Shown: positions 9,878 to 19,108, counted from the stretch's first letter. The stretch is 64,000 nt of DNA from Puniceibacterium sp. IMCC21224 (GCF_001038505.1 NZ_LDPY01000002.1:248001-312000); one strand, 5' to 3'. The notes: generated from the letters alone by a model not told the origin. Translations and numbers: made by a program.

Positions 9878-10870
9878 ATGCTGCTCTCTCAATACAGAAC
9901 AGTTGCAGGCGGGATTCAGGTTGTCGCACGCTCGGGGACCGAGGCCTATGATGTGCGCACCGACCAGTCGCTCCATGAACTTGCGATGGCCTGCGCCACA
10001 GACGGCAAAAGCCTGAACGACATGGTACAGTCGCTTGGCCTGAACGGCGCGGTCGACCTGGACCGGCTGTACGCCGAGGGGCGGCTTTTGAACCCGATCT
10101 CGCATCGCGATCCGGCGCATATGCACCTGACAGGAACCGGCCTTACGCACCTTGGGTCTGCCGCGACGCGATCCTCGATGCACGAACGGGCGCCAGAGGA
10201 CGAAACCGACTCGATGAAGATGTTTCGTATGGGTGTCGCGAATGGCAAACCCGCCGGAGAGCTGGCAGGCGTGCAGCCAGAGTGGTTCTACAAAGGCACC
10301 GGTTCCGCGCTGATCGCCCCCGGTCAGCCGCTTTGCAGCCCCGGCTTTGCCGAGGATGGCGGCGAAGAGCCTGAAATTGCCGGCATCTACGTCATTGGTC
10401 CGGACGGCACCCCGTTCCGCATCGGTTTTGCGCTTGCCAATGAATTTTCGGATCACGTGATGGAGCGGCAGAACTACCTATATCTTGCGCATTCCAAACT
10501 GCGCCCCTGCTCGCTTGGGCCCGAGTTGCTGGTCGGCGATTTACCCGCCAGCGTGACCGGCACCAGCCGGATCCGGCGCGGCGACAGCGTCCTGTTCGAA
10601 AAGCCGTTCCTGTCGGGCGAGGCGAACATGTCCCACACCATTTCCAACCTCGAACACCACCACTTTAAATACGCCATTTTCCGTCAGCCTGGCGATGTGC
10701 ATGTGCATATGTTCGGCACGGCAACCTTGTCCTTTGCGGATGGGGTCAGACCGCAGGATGGCGACGTGTTTGAGATCGAGGCCCCTGATTTTGGCCTGCC
10801 CCTGCGCAACCCGCTGGCCTGGACCCGTGGTCCGTCGCCAGAAACGCGCATCAATATCCGAACCCTGTGA
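9878..10870 (+). CDS. gguC: GguC/AraD1 family protein, probable L-2-keto-3-deoxyarabonate dehydratase
   Basis: A 330-residue cytoplasmic protein of the GguC/AraD1 group, distantly related to fumarylacetoacetate hydrolases. The C-terminal half carries the FAH-like sequences NEFSDHVMERQNYLYLAHSK and GTATLSFADG. AraD1 has been proposed from comparative genomics to dehydrate 2-keto-3-deoxy-L-arabonate in the oxidative L-arabinose route. Its place here, between the transporter and a sugar-acid dehydratase, supports that. It starts 3 bp after gguB. The exact reaction is inferred. Confidence 0.85.
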   Translation: MLLSQYRTVAGGIQVVARSGTEAYDVRTDQSLHELAMACATDGKSLNDMVQSLGLNGAVDLDRLYAEGRLLNPISHRDPAHMHLTGTGLTHLGSAATRSSMHERAPEDETDSMKMFRMGVANGKPAGELAGVQPEWFYKGTGSALIAPGQPLCSPGFAEDGGEEPEIAGIYVIGPDGTPFRIGFALANEFSDHVMERQNYLYLAHSKLRPCSLGPELLVGDLPASVTGTSRIRRGDSVLFEKPFLSGEANMSHTISNLEHHHFKYAIFRQPGDVHVHMFGTATLSFADGVRPQDGDVFEIEAPDFGLPLRNPLAWTRGPSPETRINIRTL

Positions 10871-10877
10871 GGCATCC

Positions 10878-12620
10878 ATGACGTTTGAACCCGCCTCGTG
10901 GCCGCGCCGCCTGCGTTCGCAGGATTGGTACGGTGGCACTTCGCGCGACAATATCTACCACCGGGGCTGGCTAAAAAATCAGGGCTATCCGCATGACCTG
11001 TTCGACGGTCGCCCGGTGATTGGCATCCTCAACACTTGGTCGGACCTGACCCCCTGCAATGGCCACCTGCGCGAGCTGGCAGAAAAGGTTAAGGCCGGGA
11101 TCTGGGAGGCGGGGGGCTTTCCCCTCGAAGTGCCGGTCTTCTCCGCGTCTGAAAACACGTTTCGCCCGACAGCGATGATGTATCGCAACCTTGCGGCCAT
11201 GGCGGTCGAGGAATGTATGCGCGCGCAGCCGATCGACGGTGCCGTGCTGCTTGTCGGTTGTGACAAGACCACGCCATCGCTGATCATGGGGGCCGCCAGC
11301 ACCGACATTCCGTCGATCGTCGTCACCGGCGGGCCGATGTTGAACGGCTGGTTCCGGGGCGAACGGGTCGGGTCGGGCACAGCCCTGTGGCAGATGTCCG
11401 AGGACATCAAGGCCGGCAAGATGACGCAAGAGGATTTTCTTGAGGCCGAACAAGCGATGAGCCGCTCTTCGGGCACCTGCAACACCATGGGCACCGCCTC
11501 GACAATGGCCTCCATGGCCGAGGCGCTTGGCATGGCGTTGTCGGGCAATGCCGCGATTCCGGGTGTCGATGCGCGTCGCCGAGTGATGGCGCAACACTCT
11601 GGCCGGCGCATCGTCCAGATGGTCAAGGACGACCTGAAACCGTCGGACATCATGACCAAACAGGCATTTGAAAATGCTATCCGCACCAATGGTGCCATTG
11701 GCGGGTCGACCAACGCGGTGATTCACCTGCTTGCCATGGCGGGCCGGGTCGGCGTTGACGTGACGCTTGAGGATTGGGACCGGCTGGGCCGCGAGGTGCC
11801 GACCATCGTCAACCTCATGCCCTCGGGCAAATATCTGATGGAAGAGTTCTATTATGCCGGCGGTCTGCCGGTAGTGCTGAAGCGGCTGGGCGAAGCCGGG
11901 ATGCTGCACCGCGACGCGCTGACCGTGTCCGGCGCGACCGTCTGGGACGAGGTCAGCACTGCCGTCAACTGGAACGAGGATGTCATCCTGCCGGTGGACA
12001 AGGCGCTGACGCAATCGGGCGGGATCGCGGTGCTCAGGGGCAACCTCGCGCCGCGCGGTGCGGTGTTGAAACCCTCGGCCGCCAGCCCGCACTTGATGCA
12101 GCATCGCGGTCGCGCGGTCGTGTTCGAGGATATCGACGACTACAAGGCCCGCATCAACGACGACGCGCTCGATATCGACGAGACCTGTGTGATGGTGCTG
12201 CGAAATTGTGGCCCCAAGGGGTATCCCGGCATGTCCGAGGTTGGCAATATGGGTCTGCCACCCAAAGTGCTTAAGAAGGGTATCACCGATATGGTCCGAC
12301 TCTCGGACGCCCGGATGTCTGGCACGGCCTATGGTACGGTGATCCTACATGTGTCGCCCGAGGCCGCAGCAGGCGGGCCGCTGGCGGTGGTGCAGTCCGG
12401 TGACATGATCGAACTCGACGTCGCCGCGCGGCGGCTGCATCTGGATATTTCCGATGCTGAGCTGGCCGCGCGACTAAAGGCGTGGATTCCAACCGTCGAC
12501 GCCCCCAAAAGCGGATATGCCCATCTGTTCGTAACGCATGTCGAGGGCGCCGACACCGGTGCGGATTTCGATTTCCTAAAAGGATGCCGCGGAAACGAGG
12601 TGCCACGTGACAGCCACTAA
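10878..12620 (+). CDS. IlvD/Edd-family sugar-acid dehydratase, probable L-arabonate dehydratase
   Basis: A 580-residue Fe-S dehydratase that should convert L-arabonate to 2-keto-3-deoxy-L-arabonate. The cluster cysteines of the IlvD/Edd family are visible at C60 (TPCNGHLRE), C128 (GCDKTTP) and C201 (SGTCNTMGTASTM). The chosen ATG follows a GAGG ribosome binding site 7 bp after gguC; a longer in-frame reading into gguC has no support. The length is typical of arabonate/xylonate dehydratases. Neighbours (AraD1-like GguC upstream, arabinose dehydrogenase-like protein downstream) favour arabonate over dihydroxyacids of valine synthesis. Galactonate or fuconate are alternatives. Confidence 0.88.
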   Translation: MTFEPASWPRRLRSQDWYGGTSRDNIYHRGWLKNQGYPHDLFDGRPVIGILNTWSDLTPCNGHLRELAEKVKAGIWEAGGFPLEVPVFSASENTFRPTAMMYRNLAAMAVEECMRAQPIDGAVLLVGCDKTTPSLIMGAASTDIPSIVVTGGPMLNGWFRGERVGSGTALWQMSEDIKAGKMTQEDFLEAEQAMSRSSGTCNTMGTASTMASMAEALGMALSGNAAIPGVDARRRVMAQHSGRRIVQMVKDDLKPSDIMTKQAFENAIRTNGAIGGSTNAVIHLLAMAGRVGVDVTLEDWDRLGREVPTIVNLMPSGKYLMEEFYYAGGLPVVLKRLGEAGMLHRDALTVSGATVWDEVSTAVNWNEDVILPVDKALTQSGGIAVLRGNLAPRGAVLKPSAASPHLMQHRGRAVVFEDIDDYKARINDDALDIDETCVMVLRNCGPKGYPGMSEVGNMGLPPKVLKKGITDMVRLSDARMSGTAYGTVILHVSPEAAAGGPLAVVQSGDMIELDVAARRLHLDISDAELAARLKAWIPTVDAPKSGYAHLFVTHVEGADTGADFDFLKGCRGNEVPRDSH

Positions 12621-13533
12621 AATCGCCATCATCGGTGTCGGTAAAATCGCCCGCGACCAGCACGTGCCTGCGCTGGCGGACGACGCCCGGTTTGATCTGG
12701 CCGCCACGGTCAGCAGCTCTGGCGGGCTGGTCGGGATCGAAAACTTTGGCAGCATCGCAGCGCTTTTGGCCGCGCGTCCTGATATCCCGGCGCTGTCGTT
12801 GTGTATGCCGCCGGTGCCGCGCTTTGCCGCAGCGCAGGCGGCGATTTCGGCGGGTCGCCACGTCATGCTGGAAAAACCCCCCGGCGCCAGCGTCGCAGAA
12901 GTGCTGCGGCTGCGCACGATGGCCGATGCGGCGGGCGTGACGCTGTTCGCGACCTGGCATTCACGCTACGCCACTGGCGTGGCCGCTGCCCGCGCCTGGC
13001 TGGCACAAAACCCACCACGCCGCGTCCGCATCGACTGGAAGGAAGATGTGCGAAAATGGCATCCCGGACAGGGTTGGATTTGGGAACCCGGTGGGTTGGG
13101 GGTGTTTGATCCCGGCATCAACGCCCTCTCGATCCTGACCGAGATTCTGCCGACCCCGGTACATTTGACTGCCGCCACTCTGTCGTTCCCGGAAAACCGC
13201 GCCACCCCGATTGCCGCAGAACTGGCGTTCACCGGCGCGGATTCATTGACTGTCACCGCCGATTTCGACTGGCGTCATGGTCGCAAAGAGCTATGGCAGA
13301 TCGAGGTAGAGACCAACGCGGGCATCCTGTGCCTGTCCAACGGCGGCGCGACGCTCACGATTGATGGGCGCGATCAGGTGGTCACCGGCCCCGGCGAATA
13401 CCCGGCGCTGTATGATCGCTTTGCCGGCCTGCTTGAGTCTGACGCCAGCGATGTGGATGCCGAACCGCTGATCCACGTCGCTGATGCCTTTATGCTGGGC
13501 CGTCGTGTCGTGGTTGACCCGTTTCCGGACTAG
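12607..13533 (+). CDS. Gfo/Idh/MocA family aldose 1-dehydrogenase (L-arabinose/D-galactose type)
   Basis: A 308-residue NAD(P)-dependent dehydrogenase. The Rossmann motif GVGKIA is near residues 10-15, EKPPG near 91, then WHSR and the WEPGGLGVFDPGINALS stretch. All of these are shared with the L-arabinose 1-dehydrogenase of Azospirillum and D-galactose dehydrogenases. It would oxidise the sugar to its lactone, feeding the dehydratase encoded just upstream. The likely start is GTG at 12607, inside the last codons of the dehydratase gene (14-bp overlap), with a GAGG-like site before it. It ends 22 bp from the convergent aroE stop. Confidence 0.88.
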   Translation: MTATKIAIIGVGKIARDQHVPALADDARFDLAATVSSSGGLVGIENFGSIAALLAARPDIPALSLCMPPVPRFAAAQAAISAGRHVMLEKPPGASVAEVLRLRTMADAAGVTLFATWHSRYATGVAAARAWLAQNPPRRVRIDWKEDVRKWHPGQGWIWEPGGLGVFDPGINALSILTEILPTPVHLTAATLSFPENRATPIAAELAFTGADSLTVTADFDWRHGRKELWQIEVETNAGILCLSNGGATLTIDGRDQVVTGPGEYPALYDRFAGLLESDASDVDAEPLIHVADAFMLGRRVVVDPFPD

Positions 13534-13555
13534 GACAGACCTGGTCGAGCGCTGG

Positions 13556-14410
13556 TCACAAGCCCGGGTCACCGCCAAGACTGCGTTCCATCCTGTGCCG
13601 CAATTCGGGCGTGATCTCGGGGGTCAGGTCGAACCACGATTGCCATGCGGCGGGCCCCTGATGCATCAGCATCCCAAGCCCGCCGACAGCGGTGTTTCCC
13701 CGCGCACGGGCCGCCTGGACAATCCCGGTTACAAGCGGCGTGTAGACGATGTCAGCAACCACCGCGTTTGGATCGAGGTGTTCGAGAGAAAGGTCAAGTT
13801 CAGGCTGAGCAACCATCCCGCAGCTGGTTGTGTTGACCACAGTCGCGGCACCCTGCAGCGCCGTATGACGCTGTTCCCAATCGAGTACGGTGATCGGGCC
13901 TCCCAGCGCGTGGGCGACATCCTCTGCCCGCGCACGGCTGCGGTTGACAAGCCGGATCTGGGGCACATTTTCCTGCATCAGTGCATGACAGATCGCCCGC
14001 GCGCCACCGCCGCCGCCAATCACCACCGCCGGCCCGGCGTCACCGCGCCATTCGGGCGCCGAAGCGCGTAGGTTAGAGAGAAAACCCCGCCAATCGTTGT
14101 TGGTGCCAAACAGGGTGCCATCCTTGCGAACCACAATGCAGCTTACCGCGCCGATTTTTGCGGCTACCGGGTCAAGCTCATCGACGAGCTCCATCGCGCG
14201 TTGTTTATGGGGGATCGTGACATTGACCCCTGCAAAGCCAAGCGGATGCAGGCCGCGCAAGGCCGGTTCCAGCTGATCGGGCGGAATTTCAAGAAAGAGG
14301 TAAGCCCCTTCGATGCCCTGCTGTTCCATCCAGTGACCGTGCATCAACGGCGACAGCGAATGCATCACCGGATAGCCCATCACCCCGGCAAGCGCGTATT
14401 TGCGGCTCAC
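13556..14410 (-). CDS. aroE: Shikimate dehydrogenase family protein (AroE-like, probably catabolic paralogue)
   Basis: A 284-residue NAD(P)-dependent dehydrogenase of the AroE/YdiB family. Substrate-site residues are present: S18 and S20 (HSLSPLMH), the catalytic K69 (NVTIPHK) and D106. The usual N-T-D around the substrate pocket reads N-N-D (104-106). A glycine-rich nucleotide loop (GGGGGAR) starts near 130. It is the last gene of a minus-strand unit with tctA, tctB, an ornithine cyclodeaminase homologue and two class II aldolases, and it overlaps the aldolase stop by 4 bp. That context suggests a role in degradation (quinate/shikimate-like or another hydroxyacid) rather than aromatic amino-acid synthesis. 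Confidence 0.82.
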   Translation of the reverse strand: MSRKYALAGVMGYPVMHSLSPLMHGHWMEQQGIEGAYLFLEIPPDQLEPALRGLHPLGFAGVNVTIPHKQRAMELVDELDPVAAKIGAVSCIVVRKDGTLFGTNNDWRGFLSNLRASAPEWRGDAGPAVVIGGGGGARAICHALMQENVPQIRLVNRSRARAEDVAHALGGPITVLDWEQRHTALQGAATVVNTTSCGMVAQPELDLSLEHLDPNAVVADIVYTPLVTGIVQAARARGNTAVGGLGMLMHQGPAAWQSWFDLTPEITPELRHRMERSLGGDPGL

Positions 14411-15090
14411 GTCCTATCCTCCAGCTTGGCCGCGAAATGATCCCAGGTGCGCTGGAACAACTTGGCATTGCGCAATTTGGTCTTGGCGGCGGCGCATTCG
14501 ACGTGGCTAAAGCTGTAGGGCTGGCCGATTTGGAGCGCCATATATTGACGGCGGGCGTTCTCTTCGAGGTAGGTCATCAACACAAACGCTTCGGTTATAT
14601 CGCCGCCGACAGTCACTGCGCCATGGGATTTCATCAGGGCTGCAGGGCGGTCCGTCAGCGCGCAAACAAGCCGGGCTGACATCTCTGGCGAATTGATGGA
14701 ATCCGGCGTGTCAAGAACCGGAACCGGATACAGCAGCGCGCCCTGTGCAAAAACGGGAGCATAGGGGTGGCCAGTCATGCTCAGATAGGTCGACCATTGC
14801 GGGTGCGCGTGGATCACCGCATCGACCTCGGGGCGCGCTTTGTAGATCCCGGCGTGAAGGTGAAATTCCAACGGCGGGTTTCCCGCGCCCTCCAGCAGGT
14901 TCCCGTCCAGATCAACTGTGCAGATATCCGCGGCGGTCAGGCGGCTGCGCTGCGCTGAGCCGACATTGATGAACATCCGATCACGTCCAGCACGAATGCT
15001 TGCGTGGCCGTTGTAGTCGATGATACCGCCCCGCTCTAACATGCGCAGGCAAAGGGCAAGCTCAGCCTTGGGATCTTTGGTATCGCTCAT
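14407..15090 (-). CDS. Class II aldolase/adducin family protein
   Basis: A 227-residue cytoplasmic Zn-dependent aldolase/decarboxylase homologue. Likely metal ligands are in HAHPQW (about residues 94-99) and KSHG, with the family N-terminal motif RGGIIDYNGHASIR. The family cleaves or decarboxylates hydroxy-keto acids and sugar phosphates; the substrate here is unknown. It is the fifth gene of the tctA-led operon, followed by aroE with an ATGA overlap. It is a diverged paralogue of the aldolase gene just upstream. Confidence 0.85.
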   Translation of the reverse strand: MSDTKDPKAELALCLRMLERGGIIDYNGHASIRAGRDRMFINVGSAQRSRLTAADICTVDLDGNLLEGAGNPPLEFHLHAGIYKARPEVDAVIHAHPQWSTYLSMTGHPYAPVFAQGALLYPVPVLDTPDSINSPEMSARLVCALTDRPAALMKSHGAVTVGGDITEAFVLMTYLEENARRQYMALQIGQPYSFSHVECAAAKTKLRNAKLFQRTWDHFAAKLEDRT

Positions 15091-15108
15091 GTGGTCTCCT
15101 TGGGTATG

Positions 15109-15834
15109 TTACCAGCCGGTTTCGGCGCGGATCTCTTGGCGCCACAGATCCCAGGCCCGCAGGCCTGCCGTCTGGTTGGGTTGATCGGCCAGCGCCCCCT
15201 CTTCGGGGCTAAGGGCTGCAAGCGGGCCACCTCCAGCCAGAGCGTGGCTCCAATGTTGAATCCGGGCGCTGACTTCGGTGTAGACGGCTCGGAATACGGC
15301 AGTTTGCAGAGTCGGGCCGCACGCAATAGAGCCATGGGCGCGCATCAGCGCCACGTCCTTGTCACCCAGTGCCTCGGCCAGCGCGACGCCTTTGGTACAG
15401 TCGCAGATCAGCATGTCGGTCGCCCCGAACCTGTCGGAAATATCAAAAACCGGCACACCCTGGGCCAGAAATGCGGCGTTGTGAAACATCGCCTGCATCG
15501 GTGTATCCGTCACACCAAACGGGATGACCGACGGCGAATGACTGTGAACCACGGCGCAGATGTCCGGGCGGGCACGATAGATTTCGCCGTGAATGTACCG
15601 CTCAAGAAAGCCCTTGGGCGCGGTCGTCTCGACCGCCTCGCTGTCGGAACCATAAACAACGATGTCCTCCGGCGTCACCAGCGCTGGCGCCAGAGCACGC
15701 GACATCAGGAACCGGTCCGGCGCAGAGGGGTGCCGCATTGAGACATGGCCAAAGCCATCCACCACGCCACGGGCGGCGAGGATGCGTGCGGCGGCGGCGA
15801 GATCGGCGATGATGTTGTCTGACACGTGCTGCAT
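15109..15834 (-). CDS. Class II aldolase/adducin family protein (second copy)
   Basis: A 241-residue class II aldolase-type protein with metal-binding VVHSHSPSV and RAHGS motifs and the N-terminal RGVVDGFGHVSMRHP signature. The ATG at 15832-15834 is preferred because GGGTGA lies 7 bp upstream; an ATG at 15849 and longer readings lack a site. The GHVS(M)R signature is typical of the hydroxy-acid branch of the family. Two paralogous aldolases in one operon may form a heteromer or act on successive intermediates. The substrate is not known. Confidence 0.83.
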   Translation of the reverse strand: MQHVSDNIIADLAAAARILAARGVVDGFGHVSMRHPSAPDRFLMSRALAPALVTPEDIVVYGSDSEAVETTAPKGFLERYIHGEIYRARPDICAVVHSHSPSVIPFGVTDTPMQAMFHNAAFLAQGVPVFDISDRFGATDMLICDCTKGVALAEALGDKDVALMRAHGSIACGPTLQTAVFRAVYTEVSARIQHWSHALAGGGPLAALSPEEGALADQPNQTAGLRAWDLWRQEIRAETGW

Positions 15835-15925
15835 CAGACACTCACCCATGGCAGGCTGCGCACGCAAACGGCGCAGAACCGTCGTTGCACGGTGGCATAT
15901 TGAAATGTGGTCACTGTGGGCATTC

Positions 15926-17020
15926 CTAGTTGCGGATATTCTGAAGAAACCATTCGTCGGGCAACTCGTGCCCCAGGTTGGCAGCACGGGCCGCTTCGTA
16001 AACCCGCGCGGCGACGGCATAGAACTGGGCCCCTTGCAGATTGCCGCGTTCAGACCACGTGATCTGAGCGTCGCTGGTGCGTCCGGGTTTTTCGCCGCGG
16101 ATCAGTTCGTCCAGCGTGACGCGTTTATCAGGAAGCATGTTGCCGTGGGCGCGTTTCTTGTTGCCAACCGTGGCGCCGGGGGCGCGGGGCCGCCAGGCGA
16201 GGTATTCGTCATCCAGCGTTTCGTGGCCGTCGGGGGCGGGCGCATCCCCCATCCGCAGGTAAGTATCGACCCGCTCAAGTGTGCGGGTATCGGGCAATCC
16301 ACCGCCGCCGATATTGACAACATGGGTTCCCCGCTCAAGCAGGTCACCGTTCAGCACAGGCTGGGCGGCATCCGTCAGCGCCGCAACGATGTCGGCCCCG
16401 CGATATATCTGTTCCGGGCTGTCGCAGACCACGGTTTCGATACCATGACGTTCCGCCATACGGGCGGCAAAGGCGTCGCGGTTGGCCTGTGTCGGGCTGA
16501 ACACCCGAAGCTTGCGGATCGTTGGCCGCGCCTCGATAAAGGACAACATATGGGTGTCCGCCATACCACCCGAGCCGAGCATCCCCACAACTTCTGCCCC
16601 CTCGCGGGCCATATATTTGACACCGATCCCACCATCACCCCCAACACGCATGTGTTGCAGATTGCCATCGTTGATAAAGGCAAGCGGCAGACCGGTTTCG
16701 GCGTCAATCAGAAAGATGATGCCGCAGAACTGGCCGGGGTGACCGCAATACTTCTCTTGGGTGCGGGTGCCGTCCGGGGCGGTCTGGTGATAGATCACGT
16801 CGGATTTCATCCGAATAGCGAAATAGCCACCAGCCGACCCGCCCTCCATCGTACCCCAGCGGTACATCCTGTCCGGGTCCGAGGTGGGCAGATTTACATC
16901 AATCCGTGGGCGACAAGCCACGGTGCCGCGGGCAACGCCAAGATAGCTTTGTTCCAGCGCGGCCATCGTATCGCGCATGGTCAACAGCTTGTGAACGGTT
17001 TCATTGTCGATCAGCAGCAT
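15926..17020 (-). CDS. Ornithine cyclodeaminase/mu-crystallin family oxidoreductase
   Basis: A 364-residue NAD(P)-binding protein of the OCD/mu-crystallin family. The Rossmann loop GSGGMADTHML is near the middle, with a conserved N-terminal substrate domain (MKSDVIYHQT, then EKYCGHPGQFCGIIFL). The family includes ornithine cyclodeaminase, alanine dehydrogenases and ketimine reductases. In a catabolic operon without arginine genes, an imine/keto-acid reductase role is as likely as cyclodeamination. The start at 17018-17020 has a strong GGGGTGAA site inside the tctB end. It is the third gene in the tctA-led operon. Confidence 0.83.
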   Translation of the reverse strand: MLLIDNETVHKLLTMRDTMAALEQSYLGVARGTVACRPRIDVNLPTSDPDRMYRWGTMEGGSAGGYFAIRMKSDVIYHQTAPDGTRTQEKYCGHPGQFCGIIFLIDAETGLPLAFINDGNLQHMRVGGDGGIGVKYMAREGAEVVGMLGSGGMADTHMLSFIEARPTIRKLRVFSPTQANRDAFAARMAERHGIETVVCDSPEQIYRGADIVAALTDAAQPVLNGDLLERGTHVVNIGGGGLPDTRTLERVDTYLRMGDAPAPDGHETLDDEYLAWRPRAPGATVGNKKRAHGNMLPDKRVTLDELIRGEKPGRTSDAQITWSERGNLQGAQFYAVAARVYEAARAANLGHELPDEWFLQNIRN

Positions 17021-17024
17021 GATT

Positions 17025-17477
17025 TCACCCCAAAAGCGGGCCAAGAATCAGCCCCTCGAACAGTGACAGGCCAAGAAGCCAGATGAAGACGCCCCAGAGC
17101 ACAAGAAAGGTGCCGGCGGCGGCAAAGAGAGCGGCGCGCCAGCTTTCGCGACTGGAAATCCGGATGAACGCCCCGACAAGCAGCGGCCCACCGACCACAA
17201 AACCCAGCGAAAGCAGGACCACCATAAAGGCGGCGAGCCAGGCAAACACTTCGGTTTCTGATCGCCCGCCCTCGGTTTCCTCGATCAGCACAGTGGGGGC
17301 GATGCGCGGACGGAACAGGTCGATCGCCAGTTGCACGCCGCACAGGATCGCGCCCGGGATACCGATGAGCAGAGGCATGAACGCAGCCTTTGTCGGCAGC
17401 CCTATGGCGAGGACACATGCCGTGGCAAACAGGGCGAACATGATGAGGGAAATCAGGCTGCGGCCATCAAATGTCAT
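17025..17477 (-). CDS. tctB: Tripartite tricarboxylate transporter small membrane subunit TctB (system 1)
   Basis: A 150-residue inner-membrane protein with four predicted membrane segments, the usual layout of TctB. It overlaps the tctA stop by 11 bp and is followed by the cyclodeaminase-like gene 4 bp later. With TctA it forms the transport channel for a carboxylate delivered by a TctC protein. The matching tctC is probably the gene at 21424-22629 across the divergent promoter. Confidence 0.87.
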   Translation of the reverse strand: MTFDGRSLISLIMFALFATACVLAIGLPTKAAFMPLLIGIPGAILCGVQLAIDLFRPRIAPTVLIEETEGGRSETEVFAWLAAFMVVLLSLGFVVGGPLLVGAFIRISSRESWRAALFAAAGTFLVLWGVFIWLLGLSLFEGLILGPLLG

Positions 17478-18978
17478 GGTGAATCTCCCGACCTTTGGGT
17501 GCGGTGCGTTGACGCCAGATGTAGGCCCCGACGGTCAGCACGATCATAGCGATAAAGACCAACGACAGCGGGCGCAGGAAAAAGGTCGGGCCCCAGATTG
17601 CCAATGCCTTGTGAATCGAATCCTCGGCGATTGAGCCAAGCACGAGACCGATCACAAACGGCGGGCGGGGCCAGCCATATTTCTTGAGGAAGTACCCAAG
17701 CACGCCTATCGCGGTGAGCAGGCACATGTTTTCCCACGAGGATTCCGACAGGTAAGCTCCCAGATACGCAAGGACCAGCACAAAGGGGATCAGCAGCGCA
17801 CCGCGCACATAGACCAGCAGCGAAAATGCCGGTGCCATCGCCAAGAATACAAAAACCGAGAGAAAGTTCGCCAGCGCCAGCGCCCAGATCAGCGACCAGA
17901 CAAGGTGCATGCCGGTCAGCGCGATATGTGGTCCCGGCTGAATGCCAAGCATCACAAACGCCCCCAGCAGGATCGCCATACCCGAGGAACCGGGGACGCC
18001 GAAGAACAGCGTCGGCAACAGCGACCCGCCCTCTTTGGAATTGTTAGCGGTTTCCGGGGCGATCACGCCGCGCACGTCACCTTTGCCAAAGTTTTCCGGA
18101 TTCTTGCAGGTTTGCACCGCGTGGCCATAGCACAGCCAGCTTGCCGCATCGCCGCCCAGGCCAGGAATCGCCCCGATGGCCGCCCCGATAATCGATGTCC
18201 GCACCGTAAGCCAGGGATGGCGGAACACGTCGCCGATCCCCTGTAGCACCTGGCGAAAGTCATAGCCGGCCATTTTGCCGGTAACGCGCGAAATTGCCCC
18301 GCCTTTGACCCCGAGCGATAGCATTTCGGGGATCGCAAACAGGCCAAGAACGGCAGCGACGATATCAACGCCTTCCCAAAGCCAGAGTTGATCAAAGGTA
18401 AACCGTTGCGACCCGGTGTGCGGATCAAGGCCGACAAGTGACACCATAATGCCAAGAAACCCGACGGCGATGCCTTTGGTCAGGCTGCTGCCCGACAACA
18501 TCGCAATAAAGGTAATCCCGAAAAGCGCCAGAAGAAAGAATTCAGCTGGTGAAAAGGCCAGCACCACTGGCTTGAGCACCGGCAGCATCGCCGCGAGGAA
18601 CAGGGCGCCAATCACGCCGCCAACGCCCGATGCGCCAAGGGACGCGCCCAACGCGCGCCCTGCCTCGCCGCGTTGGGCCATCGGGTAGCCATCAACAATG
18701 GTGGCGGCGTCCGGCCCGGTTCCGGGCACGCCAAACAGGATCGAGGGTACAGAGCCGCCGGTGTGCACAACCGCGTGCATCGCCAGCAGAAAGACCGATC
18801 CTGCCAGCGGATCCATCCCGAAGACAAAGGGAATCAGCAGCACGATACCAAGTTTACCGCCCAGCCCCGGCACCGCCCCAAAGAACATCCCTATCGGAAT
18901 TGCGAGCAGGATGAGCCCCATCAAATAAGGCGATGTCAGTATCTCAAACAGTGGTCCGAATGCTGCCTGGAATTGCAT
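17467..18978 (-). CDS. tctA: Tripartite tricarboxylate transporter large permease TctA (system 1)
   Basis: A 503-residue inner-membrane permease with about eleven hydrophobic segments and the TctA glycine motifs GAVPGLGG (34-41) and GAIPGLGG in the second half. The GVIAPETANNSKEGGSLLPTLFFGVPGS region is diagnostic. The start at 18976-18978 follows GGGAGGATT; longer readings into the leader have no site. It leads a six-gene minus-strand operon (tctA-tctB-ocd-two aldolases-aroE), so the imported acid is likely the substrate of those enzymes. The composite operator at 19109-19133 lies about 130 bp upstream. Confidence 0.92.
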   Translation of the reverse strand: MQFQAAFGPLFEILTSPYLMGLILLAIPIGMFFGAVPGLGGKLGIVLLIPFVFGMDPLAGSVFLLAMHAVVHTGGSVPSILFGVPGTGPDAATIVDGYPMAQRGEAGRALGASLGASGVGGVIGALFLAAMLPVLKPVVLAFSPAEFFLLALFGITFIAMLSGSSLTKGIAVGFLGIMVSLVGLDPHTGSQRFTFDQLWLWEGVDIVAAVLGLFAIPEMLSLGVKGGAISRVTGKMAGYDFRQVLQGIGDVFRHPWLTVRTSIIGAAIGAIPGLGGDAASWLCYGHAVQTCKNPENFGKGDVRGVIAPETANNSKEGGSLLPTLFFGVPGSSGMAILLGAFVMLGIQPGPHIALTGMHLVWSLIWALALANFLSVFVFLAMAPAFSLLVYVRGALLIPFVLVLAYLGAYLSESSWENMCLLTAIGVLGYFLKKYGWPRPPFVIGLVLGSIAEDSIHKALAIWGPTFFLRPLSLVFIAMIVLTVGAYIWRQRTAPKGREIHHDI

Positions 18979-19108
18979 ATGGAGAATCCTCCCTACGCAT
19001 CTTGGGGGTCGGCAGATGCCGCGACGCACCGACCCTCCCGTGACGGTGTCCCTGCAAAATGCGCTCGGCTTACCTAAGCGTGGGTCAGACCGCTAGCAAA
19101 CCAATAAT

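Noticed and set aside
9533..10456. Long minus-strand open frame opposite gguB/gguC
   Set aside because: It is antisense to two strongly supported genes with clear family motifs, has no recognisable domain, and is expected in GC-rich DNA.
10971..12104. 377-codon minus-strand open frame opposite the sugar-acid dehydratase
   Set aside because: The plus strand carries all three Fe-S cysteines of the IlvD/Edd family in frame; the antisense product is His/Arg-rich without family features.
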